A DNA stretch of 64,000 nucleotides from Cetobacterium sp. NK01 (GTDB lineage: Bacteria > Fusobacteriota > Fusobacteriia > Fusobacteriales > Fusobacteriaceae), in contig NZ_JANIBO010000002.1 of NCBI RefSeq assembly GCF_024506395.1, positions 124,001 through 188,000 of the forward strand. The letters are read 5' to 3'. A program made the translations under genes and the position numbers. The notes under the pieces were generated by a model, which saw nothing but the letters and a program-made list of their open reading frames with translations, was not told where the DNA came from and did no database searches. Shown in pieces: positions 52,493 through 61,127 of the stretch (positions are counted from its first letter, which is position 1; every line of letters starts with the position of its first letter).

Positions 52493-53132
52493 AAATCTCT
52501 CCATAAGAGTCTTTAGTTAAAAAACAAGCATTAGCTTCATCATAGTCTATATGCATATTTAGAGAAAATCTATTATTCACTCTCACAACAACATCTTCAA
52601 AAATCATTGGTCTTAAACTACCACAAATTTTTACTTTTACCTTATCCTTATCTTTTAAGTTTAACCTTCTTGAGTCTTCTTCTGTCATATGAATATGATT
52701 TTTAGCTACTATTACTCCCTCTTTTAACTTTAAGTATCTATCACCATTTGTTATTAAAATTCCTGGAGTATCCTTTGTACTTCCTGATTCTCTTAAAACA
52801 GGAGTTACACCTAAAGTTCTAGCATCTGTTAAGGAAAGCTCAACTTGAGTACTTCCTCTAAACGGTCCTAAAACTATTACTCCTTCTATTACTCCTTTTG
52901 GACCAACTAATCTAACTCTTTCCTTACAAGCATATTGTCCAGGTTGAGATAGATCCTTCACTTTATTAAATTGATATCTCTCTCCAAATAAAACCTCTGC
53001 ATCCTCCTCTGAAAGGTGAATATGTCTACCTGAAGCTTCTATTGGAATTCTTTTCATATTTTTATACTCTTTTTGATTCAACTCTTTTTCTACAGCATCC
53101 TTTACTAATTTTACAATCTCATCGATTTCCAT
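52485..53132 (-). CDS. PduL-type phosphotransacetylase (EutD function)
   Basis: This 215-residue enzyme exchanges CoA and phosphate on acetyl-CoA, giving acetyl phosphate and recycling CoA inside the shell. It has the duplicated PduL zinc motifs: ASGRHIHLSEEDAEVLFG near residue 35 and KNHIHMTEEDSRRLNL near 145. An N-terminal amphipathic helix (MEIDEIVKLVKDAVEKELNQ) is the expected encapsulation peptide. It overlaps eutT upstream by 14 bases and the next gene by eight. Confidence 0.93.
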   Translation of the reverse strand: MEIDEIVKLVKDAVEKELNQKEYKNMKRIPIEASGRHIHLSEEDAEVLFGERYQFNKVKDLSQPGQYACKERVRLVGPKGVIEGVIVLGPFRGSTQVELSLTDARTLGVTPVLRESGSTKDTPGILITNGDRYLKLKEGVIVAKNHIHMTEEDSRRLNLKDKDKVKVKICGSLRPMIFEDVVVRVNNRFSLNMHIDYDEANACFLTKDSYGEIYE

Positions 53133-53877
53133 ACTCTCCTGTCACCCCTCTTAACATCATTATATAGATAGCACTACTTAATCTATTTAGTGCTAATAGG
53201 ATGTCTCTTCTTTCAATTGTTCCATTCTCTTTAACAAAAGCTTCCACACCTTTAATCTCTAACTCTCTAGATAGTGCTCTCATCTCATTTAATTTTATAA
53301 CTGGATAACTATCCTTTGAACATATTCCAAAGAGATGCTCTCTATTAAAATATTTTTTAGGATTATGAGAGATATCTCTAATCTCATCTAAACTTTTTTC
53401 TAAAACCTTTATATCAACTAATGCCTCTCCTATAACCTCTGAAACTAAAATGTTTTTTATAAATTTTTCAATACTTTCTAAATCTTTTTGGAGCTTAACA
53501 TTTTTAATCTCTTCTAAATCTTTCATTAAAACTAGCCAACGACTTTGAAAAGAATCTATTACACCTCTAAAAATTATCCTTTTATCATCTTTTTTTACTA
53601 AAATATTTCCATATATTTGAGTCATATACTCTGGTTTTTCAACGTAAAGCTCTCCTAATATTCCTTTGTACTTAGGTTTTGATTCTTCATTTCTTATCTC
53701 TTTAAACTCTCTAGCCTCTTCGGTTTTTCCAGCTATTTTATCAACTACTTTTATATCTTTATCTATTAAAAATTGTCTTGCTGAAGGAGTTAAAATTGTT
53801 CCTTTTTCTAAAGAAATCTCTTTCATATTTTCATCTTTTTTATAAAGAGATCTTAATTTTTCCTCTGTTAGAACCAT
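53119..53877 (-). CDS. eutT: Cobalamin adenosyltransferase EutT
   Basis: The 252-residue enzyme makes adenosylcobalamin for ethanolamine ammonia-lyase. The N-terminal LTPSARQFLIDKDIKVV segment matches the EutT family start. The rest is helical with the adenosyltransferase features RDISHNPKKYFNREHLFGICSKD and a C-terminal LLALNRLSSAIYIMMLRGV. No cysteine-rich HxCxxC segment is seen, so a metal site like that of Salmonella EutT is not evident. It is placed between eutE and the pduL-type gene. Confidence 0.85.
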   Translation of the reverse strand: MVLTEEKLRSLYKKDENMKEISLEKGTILTPSARQFLIDKDIKVVDKIAGKTEEAREFKEIRNEESKPKYKGILGELYVEKPEYMTQIYGNILVKKDDKRIIFRGVIDSFQSRWLVLMKDLEEIKNVKLQKDLESIEKFIKNILVSEVIGEALVDIKVLEKSLDEIRDISHNPKKYFNREHLFGICSKDSYPVIKLNEMRALSRELEIKGVEAFVKENGTIERRDILLALNRLSSAIYIMMLRGVTGEYGNR

Positions 53878-53888
53878 AAGTACCTCTC

Positions 53889-55325
53889 CTATCTATTTAA
53901 TATATCTGCTACTATTTTCTTTACCATCTCTTCTAGTTTATCTTGTGATGTTTCACAGCTTTTCTTTTCTCCTTTTATATCCTCTAGCTCTCTAACTCCC
54001 CAAGCCACTCTTCTTATATTTATAAGATTTAATGGTGTTATATTATCAGAAGTTGAACTTCCTCCAACTGCACCACATCCTAGAGTTAGTGCTGGAGCAA
54101 GATTAGTTGTTCCACCAATTCCACCTAAAGCACCTGGTGTATTAACTAAAAGTCTTGAAACTGGTTTTTTTAGAGCAAACTCTCTTATAACCATCTCATT
54201 CTCAGAGTGAATAACCATAGTATGTCCTTTTCCTTCTACATTTAATATCTCAATAGATCTTTCACACGCTTCTTCCCAACTATTTTCAACATAAAATGCT
54301 AAAATTGGAGCTAATTTCTCTCTAGAGTATGGATTTCTTTTTGAAACTTCACACTCTTCTGAAATTAAAACTTTAGTGTCACATGGAACATTTATTCCTG
54401 CCATCTGTGCTAGTCTTAAAGCATTTTTACCTACAATTTGTGGATTCATAGTTCCATTACTTCTTAAAATGAAATTAGCAAGTTTTTTAGATTCTTCTGG
54501 ATTTAAGAAATATCCACCTTGAGCTAATAACTCCTCTTTCACTTGTTCTCTTATCACTTTTTCTACAATTATAGATTGCTCAGAAGCACATATAACACCA
54601 TTATCAAAAGTTTTACTGTCTAAAATTCTCTTTACAGCTAATTTTATATTTGCACTTTTCTCTATAAATGCTGGTCCATTTCCTGGTCCAACTCCTATGG
54701 CTGGATTTCCTGAACTATATGCAGCTTTTACCATAGCCTCTCCACCAGTAGCTAAAATCAGTGCTGTATCTTCATGTTTCATTAATTCTTCTGTTGCATC
54801 CATAGTTATTGTCTTTACTACACCTATTAGTCCTTCAGGTGCTCCAGCTTTTTCTGCAATCTCTATTAATAGATTAGCTGTTTCAATTATACAATTTTTA
54901 GCATTTGGATGAGGACTTACTACTATTCCATTTCCAGCTTTTAATGATATTAATGTTTTATAAATTGTTGTAGATGTTGGATTTGTTGATGGAATTAATC
55001 CAGCTATAACACCTAGAGGAACACCAATCTCTAAAACTCCATTTTCATTTTTTAACTCACCAACAGTTTTCATATTTTTTATATACTCATATACATATTC
55101 TGAAGCAAACTTGTTTTTTAAAACTTTATCTTGCCAATTTCCAAAACCAGTTTCTTCAACAGCCATCTTAGCTAATTTTTCACTGTATCCTTTTATTCCC
55201 TCTACCATAGAACATATAATACTATCTATTTTTTCTTGAGAAAATGTAGCATATATTTTCTGAGCTTCCTTTGATTTTCTTATTAAATCTCTTACCTCTT
55301 GTCTTGACATTAAATCTCTATCCAT
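53889..55325 (-). CDS. eutE: CoA-acylating acetaldehyde dehydrogenase EutE
   Basis: This 478-residue enzyme oxidises acetaldehyde to acetyl-CoA with NAD+. The catalytic Cys lies in FDNGVICASEQSIIVE, and cofactor segments include IPSTNPTSTTIYK and ATGGEAMVKAAYSSGNPAIGVGPGN. Salmonella EutE carries its encapsulation helix at the N-terminus. Here the amphipathic helix is at the C-terminus instead (DKLEEMVKKIVADILNR), while the N-terminus (MSRQEVRDLIRKSKEAQ) begins close to the catalytic fold. Confidence 0.95.
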   Translation of the reverse strand: MDRDLMSRQEVRDLIRKSKEAQKIYATFSQEKIDSIICSMVEGIKGYSEKLAKMAVEETGFGNWQDKVLKNKFASEYVYEYIKNMKTVGELKNENGVLEIGVPLGVIAGLIPSTNPTSTTIYKTLISLKAGNGIVVSPHPNAKNCIIETANLLIEIAEKAGAPEGLIGVVKTITMDATEELMKHEDTALILATGGEAMVKAAYSSGNPAIGVGPGNGPAFIEKSANIKLAVKRILDSKTFDNGVICASEQSIIVEKVIREQVKEELLAQGGYFLNPEESKKLANFILRSNGTMNPQIVGKNALRLAQMAGINVPCDTKVLISEECEVSKRNPYSREKLAPILAFYVENSWEEACERSIEILNVEGKGHTMVIHSENEMVIREFALKKPVSRLLVNTPGALGGIGGTTNLAPALTLGCGAVGGSSTSDNITPLNLINIRRVAWGVRELEDIKGEKKSCETSQDKLEEMVKKIVADILNR

Positions 55326-55344
55326 TTTGCCTCCCTATTAAAAC

Positions 55345-55863
55345 TTAAATATAATCAAGTATATTTTCAACTGGGTTATTTATTTTACTAATATCCATAT
55401 ATTTATAAGATGATCCTGTAACTAAAACTATTGCCTCATCTATAGAACTCGTTTCTCCTCCTACAACAAAATAACATTTTCCTGCTAGTGTCCATCCTAA
55501 AACTAATTTAACTACATCTACATCAACACTTTTAATCACATGATCTAAAACTTTAACACCATCAGCTATATTCAAAAATTCAACTACACCTATTGCTTTA
55601 AATTTTTTATCTTCTCTTTTTCTATTTAATGCTTCTAAAAGCTTTTCACTTACTCCAGAAATAACTTGTTTACAACGTTCCCCTGTTAAATCTTTTAATC
55701 CATCTTTAACTGAAGAGTTATCTCCATAAACTATAAAATAATATTTTCCAGGACAAGTTACTCCAGCCTTATATATTTTTAATTCATTAAATTTTATAAT
55801 TTTATCTAATTCCTCAATTCCCTTTGGAATACTATTGAATTCAACTATACCTAACGCTTTCAT
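55345..55863 (-). CDS. PduT-like tandem-BMC shell protein with Fe-S Cys
   Basis: The 172-residue shell protein consists of two BMC domains (KALGIVEFNSIPKG..., then KAIGVVEFLNIADG...), the BMC-T architecture that forms pseudohexameric trimers. It resembles PduT, including the motif TCPGKY at about residues 36-41. In PduT the equivalent Cys coordinates a [4Fe-4S] cluster at the pore. Such a protein could move electrons or a cluster across the shell. The ATG at 55863 is preferred to 55878 because AAAGGAGAAGAG precedes it. It is not one of the classical EutSMNLK proteins. Confidence 0.85.
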   Translation of the reverse strand: MKALGIVEFNSIPKGIEELDKIIKFNELKIYKAGVTCPGKYYFIVYGDNSSVKDGLKDLTGERCKQVISGVSEKLLEALNRKREDKKFKAIGVVEFLNIADGVKVLDHVIKSVDVDVVKLVLGWTLAGKCYFVVGGETSSIDEAIVLVTGSSYKYMDISKINNPVENILDYI

Positions 55864-55922
55864 CTCTTCTCCTTTCATTTTTTTTAGGGAGTGACTAGCA
55901 TGTCACTCCCTAATATATTTTA

Positions 55923-56207
55923 CTACTTTGCTTCTTTTGGTAAAATTGCCTCTACATCTGAGTGTGGTCTTGGAATTACGTGAACAGAGATTAACTCTCC
56001 AATTCTATCTGCAGCTGCTGCTCCAGCATCTGTTGCCGCTTTTACAGCTCCAACGTCTCCTCTAACTAAAACACTCACAAGTCCTCCTCCAACAATCTCT
56101 TTTCCTATTAAAGTTACGTTTGCTGCTTTCACCATTGCGTCTGCTGCCTCTATCGCTGCTACTAATCCTCTTGTTTCTACCATTCCTAATGCATTTAAAG
56201 TTGCCAT
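55923..56207 (-). CDS. eutM: BMC-H shell protein EutM
   Basis: This 94-residue hexameric shell protein forms the facets of the compartment. It matches EutM/Pdu[28 protein letters not shown], with the pore-loop region [20 protein letters not shown] and the C-terminal [11 protein letters not shown]. It is the shortest and most canonical shell gene in the operon. Shell hexamers of this type usually pass ethanolamine and other small polar molecules. Confidence 0.95.
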   Translation of the reverse strand: MATLNALGMVETRGLVAAIEAADAMVKAANVTLIGKEIVGGGLVSVLVRGDVGAVKAATDAGAAAADRIGELISVHVIPRPHSDVEAILPKEAK

Positions 56208-56224
56208 AAATATCCTCTCCTTAT

Positions 56225-56629
56225 CTATTTTTTAGTTTTATCTCTTCTATTTACTACTGGTTTTGCTTCTACTTCATCTACTATTTCTTCTACTATAACT
56301 TCGTTTTCTTCTGGAAGCTCTACAATTATCTCTTCCTTGACTACCTTTTCTGTTGGAACCTCTTTTTTTTCTAATATATTGTATACTTCTTCAGTTGGTC
56401 TTGGGATTACATGACTTCCCATATAAACTCCTAATCTTTTAACTGCTTCAGCTGCTGCTTCTACTGCAACTTTTACAGCTCCAACGTCACCAACTATTTC
56501 AACTGTCACTATTCCACCTTTTACAAGATGTCTATTTAGCACCTCTACATCTGCCGTTTTACACGCCACATCTACAGCCTCTATCGCTCCAACCATTCCT
56601 CTTGTTTCAATCATTCCTAATGCTTTCAT
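56225..56629 (-). CDS. BMC-H shell protein with long charged C-terminal extension
   Basis: The 134-residue protein begins with a complete BMC domain ([27 protein letters not shown] ... [14 protein letters not shown], about 1-88). A 45-residue tail follows, first acidic ([23 protein letters not shown]) and then basic (NRRDKTKK). EutK of enterobacteria also extends a BMC domain, but with a helix-turn-helix, which I do not see here. The tail may bind cargo on the lumen side or pair with basic partners. Confidence 0.87.
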   Translation of the reverse strand: MKALGMIETRGMVGAIEAVDVACKTADVEVLNRHLVKGGIVTVEIVGDVGAVKVAVEAAAEAVKRLGVYMGSHVIPRPTEEVYNILEKKEVPTEKVVKEEIIVELPEENEVIVEEIVDEVEAKPVVNRRDKTKK

Positions 56630-56646
56630 AATTTAAACAACTCCTT

Positions 56647-57300
56647 TTAGAACTTTAATGGATTTTGAGCAACATATTTCACAGCATCAGCAAAAGCATC
56701 ACATGCTGCTTTACATGCTGATTGACTTCCTGTTAAAAGTCCTCCTCCAAAGTTAGTTTCTGATGGTGGTCCAAAGAAAGCTGCTAATCTTACATCTGCT
56801 GCTTTTAATGCTACATCAAGTGCATACATAGCTTCTAAAGGTGGTGCTATTAAATACGCTAAAGCTTCTCCCTCTGGTACTCCTGCAGTTTTTGACAGAT
56901 AAGTTCCTGTTCTTGAAACACAGTGAGCATAGTATGCAATTGTATCATCGTCATTAGCACTATAGAAACATGCTTCATTTTCTATAAAATCTACTATTGC
57001 ATTTAATCCACTTTTTACTTCAGCAGGTGTAGGTCCAGCTATTATTCCAATAACTTCTCCAGCTAATTTTGTATTTGCATTTGCTGCTCCACCATAAAAT
57101 GATCTACCATAAACTACTTCAACTTCTGACATTTTTGTTGCATAATCTAATGCTGTATATGTTACATCATCACAATCTGCTGTAACTATTCCAATACTCT
57201 TATACCCTTTTGGAAGTTTGAACTCTTCCGCCATTTTATCATCTACATTTGGTATTAGCTTAACTGCTAAAACACTTGGTTTTATAGGATCGTTTGTCAT
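56647..57300 (-). CDS. eutL: BMC-T shell protein EutL
   Basis: This 217-residue tandem-BMC shell protein is of the EutL family. Its opening (DPIKPSVLAVKLIPNVDDKMAEEFKLP) and FGPPSETNFGGGLLTGSQSACKAACDAF near the end are characteristic. EutL trimers have a large central pore that can open or close and bind ethanolamine. It follows eutC by 10 bases. Confidence 0.95.
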   Translation of the reverse strand: MTNDPIKPSVLAVKLIPNVDDKMAEEFKLPKGYKSIGIVTADCDDVTYTALDYATKMSEVEVVYGRSFYGGAANANTKLAGEVIGIIAGPTPAEVKSGLNAIVDFIENEACFYSANDDDTIAYYAHCVSRTGTYLSKTAGVPEGEALAYLIAPPLEAMYALDVALKAADVRLAAFFGPPSETNFGGGLLTGSQSACKAACDAFADAVKYVAQNPLKF

Positions 57301-57310
57301 TTTTTCCTCC

Positions 57311-58189
57311 TTATAATTTTAAATCTTGTCCGCTTGCTTTAGCGTCTAATATTTTCTTAATTATATGTGCCACATGTGCTCCTGCTTCCACTGCTGGAGT
57401 TCCTTTTTCATGTATATTTGATACAACTGTTCTCTTAGCTTCTGGTATTCCTACATATCCTTTATATGTTATATATGCACTCATACTTTCTGCAGTTGCT
57501 AGCCCTGGTCTCTCTCCAATTAATACACAAGTTACTGTTGCACCAAGTGTTTCAGCTACGTCATCTGAAGCAGCAACTCTTCCATATTTCAAGAAAAATG
57601 GTGTTCCTGTATCTATTCCATAAGCTTTTAATCCATTTAATAGTGCTGGAAGTATATTTTCAACATTTGCTTCTACTGCTGTTGAACTAAGACCATCTGA
57701 AACATAAACTTGAACTGTTGGATTTTGTTTACATCTCTCTTTTAAAACCTTTACAGCTTCATCTGATAATCTTCTTCCTAAATCTGGTCTTGTTATATAT
57801 TCATCTTTAGAGTTACATCTTGTTTGAACTGTAAATAGATTATTTTTAGCTAATACTTCATCTGAAACATCAGTAAATACAGCATCTTGTGCTGAAGCGT
57901 GGTCAGCTCTAAATCTTAACATTGTTGATGTTGTATATCTTGTTCCAGCTCTTCCAATTCCAACTCTTGCTGGAGTTTTTCTTTTATACTTTAATAACTC
58001 CTCTCTATTTTTTGGATTCGCGACATCTATAACTTCTCTTAAATCAATTTTAGTTATGTCCTCTACCTCTTCCAAATTAGAAAGTGTTTTTTCAACTCTC
58101 TCTTTTACTTTTTCTAAAGCCTTCCCCTCTCCATCCATCTCTTTTAAAACTTGTGATATTATATCTTTCAACTCTTTTTCAGAAATCAT
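57311..58189 (-). CDS. eutC: Ethanolamine ammonia-lyase small subunit EutC
   Basis: The 292-residue subunit helps bind adenosylcobalamin in the (EutBC)6 enzyme. It starts with an amphipathic helix (SEKELKDIISQVLKEMDGE), the expected encapsulation signal. A variable linker follows, then the conserved core (RVGIGRAGTRYTTSTMLRFRADHASAQDAVF, VYVSDGLSSTAVEANV, GERPGLATAESMSAYITY). It is 12 bases after eutB. Confidence 0.96.
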   Translation of the reverse strand: MISEKELKDIISQVLKEMDGEGKALEKVKERVEKTLSNLEEVEDITKIDLREVIDVANPKNREELLKYKRKTPARVGIGRAGTRYTTSTMLRFRADHASAQDAVFTDVSDEVLAKNNLFTVQTRCNSKDEYITRPDLGRRLSDEAVKVLKERCKQNPTVQVYVSDGLSSTAVEANVENILPALLNGLKAYGIDTGTPFFLKYGRVAASDDVAETLGATVTCVLIGERPGLATAESMSAYITYKGYVGIPEAKRTVVSNIHEKGTPAVEAGAHVAHIIKKILDAKASGQDLKL

Positions 58190-58201
58190 TATTCTCTCCT
58201 C

Positions 58202-59575
58202 CTATAAAAATAGTGATGCATCTCCTGCAAGATTAGTTAAATTTCCATCCTCATCTCTGATACCTACTTTTTCTAGCCACTCCTCAAACTCTTTTATAGG
58301 TTTAACATTTAATGTTTCTCTTAAAGTTTGAATATCATGATATCCTGTAGTTTGGTAGTTTAACATAATATCATCTCCAGCTGGAACTCCCATAAAATAG
58401 TTACATCCAGCTGCTGTTAATAAAACAGCTAAGTTTTCAATATCGTTTTGGTCTGCCTTCATATGGTTTGTATAACAAACGTCAACTCCCATAGATAATC
58501 CATGAAGTTTTCCCATAAAGTGGTCTTCTAATCCAGCTCTTGTAACTTGTTTACTATCGTAAAGATACTCTGGACCTATAAATCCAACTACGGTATTAAC
58601 TATAAATGGATCGTACTTTTTAGCAAATCCATAACATCTTGCTTCCATTGTTAATTGATCCACACCATTATGTCCATCTGAAGAAAGTTCAGACCCTTGT
58701 CCTGTTTCGAAATACATTACATTTGGTCCAGCTGCTGTTCCATGAGTTAAAGCTAACTGTCTTGCTTCCTCTATCATATCTCCTGTTATTCCAAAAGCTT
58801 CATTTGATTTTTGTGATCCAGCTATACTTTGGAATATTAAATCTGTAGGAGCTCCTTTTCTTATAGCTTCCATTTGAGTAGTTACGTGAGCTAGTACACA
58901 TATTTGTGTTGGTATATTAAATTTTTTCTTTATCTCATCAAATCTTTGTAAAACTCTAACAACACTATCTACAGTATCATCAACTGGGTTTAATCCTATT
59001 AAAGCATCTCCAACTCCATAGCTTAATCCTTCTAGTAGTGAAATCATTATTCCATCTGGATCATCTGTTGTATGATTAGGTTGCAGTCTAGCTGCTAGAA
59101 TCCCTTTTCCTCCAATTGTTGTGTTACAATGTTTTTTTACTTGAATTTTACTCGCCGCTCTAATCAAATCTAAATTTGACATTAACTTTGTAACTGCTGA
59201 TATCATCTCTGAAGTTAATCCTCTTCTTATCCACTGAATCTCTCTATCTCCATTTTCAGTAGCTAATAACCACTCTCTTAATTCACCAACAGTCCATTCT
59301 TTTATCTCTTCATATACCTTTAAGTTTAGAGCGTCTATTATAATTCTTGTAACCTCATCTTGATCATAAGGAACTGCAGGATTCTCTTTAAACTCTTTAA
59401 GTTTTATATTAGATAATACCTCTTTTGCTGCCACTCTTTCCTTTGTACTTCTTGCTGCTATTCCAGCTAACTCATCACCTGATTTTTCTTCATTTGCTTT
59501 AGCCATAACATCATATAAATTTTCAAATACATAGTCTTGGCCAAAAAGTCTTGTGTGTAATCTCATCAAACTCAC
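58202..59575 (-). CDS. eutB: Ethanolamine ammonia-lyase large subunit EutB
   Basis: This 457-residue catalytic subunit splits ethanolamine to acetaldehyde and ammonia by a B12-dependent radical mechanism. It is a TIM barrel with the conserved segments ARLQPNHTTDDPDGIMISLLEGLSYGVGDALIGLNPVDD, FETGQGSELSSDGHNGVDQLT and GVPAGDDIMLNYQTTGYHD. Length is normal for the family. It directly follows eutA, its reactivating factor. Confidence 0.97.
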   Translation of the reverse strand: MSLMRLHTRLFGQDYVFENLYDVMAKANEEKSGDELAGIAARSTKERVAAKEVLSNIKLKEFKENPAVPYDQDEVTRIIIDALNLKVYEEIKEWTVGELREWLLATENGDREIQWIRRGLTSEMISAVTKLMSNLDLIRAASKIQVKKHCNTTIGGKGILAARLQPNHTTDDPDGIMISLLEGLSYGVGDALIGLNPVDDTVDSVVRVLQRFDEIKKKFNIPTQICVLAHVTTQMEAIRKGAPTDLIFQSIAGSQKSNEAFGITGDMIEEARQLALTHGTAAGPNVMYFETGQGSELSSDGHNGVDQLTMEARCYGFAKKYDPFIVNTVVGFIGPEYLYDSKQVTRAGLEDHFMGKLHGLSMGVDVCYTNHMKADQNDIENLAVLLTAAGCNYFMGVPAGDDIMLNYQTTGYHDIQTLRETLNVKPIKEFEEWLEKVGIRDEDGNLTNLAGDASLFL

Positions 59576-59593
59576 CCCAATCTATTTTTTTAT

Positions 59594-61024
59594 TTAATAA
59601 CTTAAAACTAATGTCTTTACAATTACTGGTAATACACTTCCACTTCCAAGAGGAAGTCCAATATCTACAAAGTCACCATCATTAACCTTTATACTGTCTA
59701 TACAAACTATTGGAATCCTATTTTCTGATTCTAATATTAAGCACTGTCCTAAAACTTTTCCTATGTCTTCCTCTACTATAATCACTAGTCTTTTAAATCT
59801 TTTCATCACCTCATAAATATTTTTAGACATCTCTTGTATATCTTTATATTTAAGTCCTTTTCTACCACTTAATCCAATGGCTACATCTTGATATCCATCA
59901 TCTGCTTTAAACCATTCTAATTTTTTTTCTAAAACTTTTACTAAATCTTTATAATCAAAATTTTTATCTGCATCATTTATTTTCAATATAGGAAGATTTT
60001 TTATTGGAAGAACCTCTTTAGCATAACTTATTGTACTTCCACTTATCTCAGTTGTATGAGAACCTGCTCCTACAACTGTAGCTCTTATAGTTTCTCCTAA
60101 TCTCACTATACTTATTTTTTCTTTTCCAAATTTTCTTTTTATACAAACTCCTAAAAGTGGACCGATATCATCATAGGTATAGTAATCTTTCTTTTCAGGT
60201 TCAGTGTAAATAAAATCAGCTACACCTCCTGAGAAACTAATAAACTCACCTTTCAATGGAGTTCTATAGTCTTTATCTGTTATTAGTAATCTGTAATCTT
60301 CACTTTTAAATTGAGTATTTCTTACTGCTTCTAAAAGAATTTCAGCTATTTTATCACATAAAATTTCTAAATCTCTTTCACTAGCAATCTCTCCAACTTT
60401 TAAACTTCTTAAATTCAATCTTTCAATAAGCTTTTCATATTTTTTAAAAATATATGTTATCTTTAAACTATTTTTTTCAAACTTTATTAATCTACCACCT
60501 ATATCTAAACAAGTTGTGTCTTCAACTTCACCCTTATCAAATAAAGAGATATTTGTTGTTCCACCACCTATATCTAAATTATAGATACTTGTATTATTCT
60601 CCTCTGAAAACTTCATAGCTCCTGAGCCTTTTCCAGATATTATACTTTCTAAATCTGGTCCAGCTGTTGCTACAACAAAATCTCCAGCCATTCCACTTAA
60701 AGCCTTTAGTACCTCTCTAGCATTACTTTTTCTAGCTGTTTCTCCAGTTATTATCACAGCTCCTGTACTTATCTTATCTCTAGGAACTTTAGAAGCTTCA
60801 TACTCATCTTTTAAAATTTTTTTTAAAGCTTCTATATCAATTTCGTAAGAATTTACAAGTGGTGTTGTATAGATTTTACTTCTGTAAAAAATCTCTTTGT
60901 CCACAATTTTTATTTGAGGAACTCTTGCTCCAGAAGATAGATTTTCTAAAGTTATTTTCGAAAAAACTAACTGAGTTGTAGATGTTCCAATATCAATTCC
61001 CACACTTATAATCTCTTCCTTCAC
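59594..61024 (-). CDS. eutA: Ethanolamine ammonia-lyase reactivating protein EutA
   Basis: The 476-residue protein of the ASKHA (actin-like) fold removes damaged cobalamin from EutBC using ATP. It has phosphate-1 [30 protein letters not shown] and [16 protein letters not shown]. The start is a GTG at 61024 with AGGAGG eight bases upstream, so the gene depends on a strong Shine-Dalgarno. It is the first gene after the ANTAR antiterminator and therefore the first one controlled by EutVW. Confidence 0.93.
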   Translation of the reverse strand: MKEEIISVGIDIGTSTTQLVFSKITLENLSSGARVPQIKIVDKEIFYRSKIYTTPLVNSYEIDIEALKKILKDEYEASKVPRDKISTGAVIITGETARKSNAREVLKALSGMAGDFVVATAGPDLESIISGKGSGAMKFSEENNTSIYNLDIGGGTTNISLFDKGEVEDTTCLDIGGRLIKFEKNSLKITYIFKKYEKLIERLNLRSLKVGEIASERDLEILCDKIAEILLEAVRNTQFKSEDYRLLITDKDYRTPLKGEFISFSGGVADFIYTEPEKKDYYTYDDIGPLLGVCIKRKFGKEKISIVRLGETIRATVVGAGSHTTEISGSTISYAKEVLPIKNLPILKINDADKNFDYKDLVKVLEKKLEWFKADDGYQDVAIGLSGRKGLKYKDIQEMSKNIYEVMKRFKRLVIIVEEDIGKVLGQCLILESENRIPIVCIDSIKVNDGDFVDIGLPLGSGSVLPVIVKTLVLSY

Positions 61025-61045
61025 TAAATTTACCTCCTAATTAGA

Positions 61046-61127
61046 ACAAAAAAAGCTAAAGAAATATAGTTACCCACTATATTCTTTAGCTTCTTTGCTA
61101 TTTTAAAATATACAACCTTGTATATTT
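61046..61127 (-). ncRNA. EutV (ANTAR) dual-hairpin antiterminator with overlapping terminator
   Basis: On the minus strand hairpin P1 is AAATATAC-AAGGTT-GTATATTT (61106-61127), and P2 is TAGC-AAAGAA-GCTA (61087-61100). Both have hexaloops with A at position 1 and G at position 4, the ANTAR binding signature, and a short linker joins them. The 3' arm of P2 (GCTA) is the 5' arm of a long terminator (AAGCTAAAGAA...TTCTTTAGCTT, 61053-61092) followed by a T tract. Phosphorylated EutV binding P1/P2 would stop the terminator from forming and allow eutA and downstream genes to be transcribed. Confidence 0.93.

Noticed and set aside
57294-57690. Plus-strand frames antisense to eutC
   Set aside because: They lie wholly within the strongly conserved eutC gene and read as low-complexity hydrophobic sequence.
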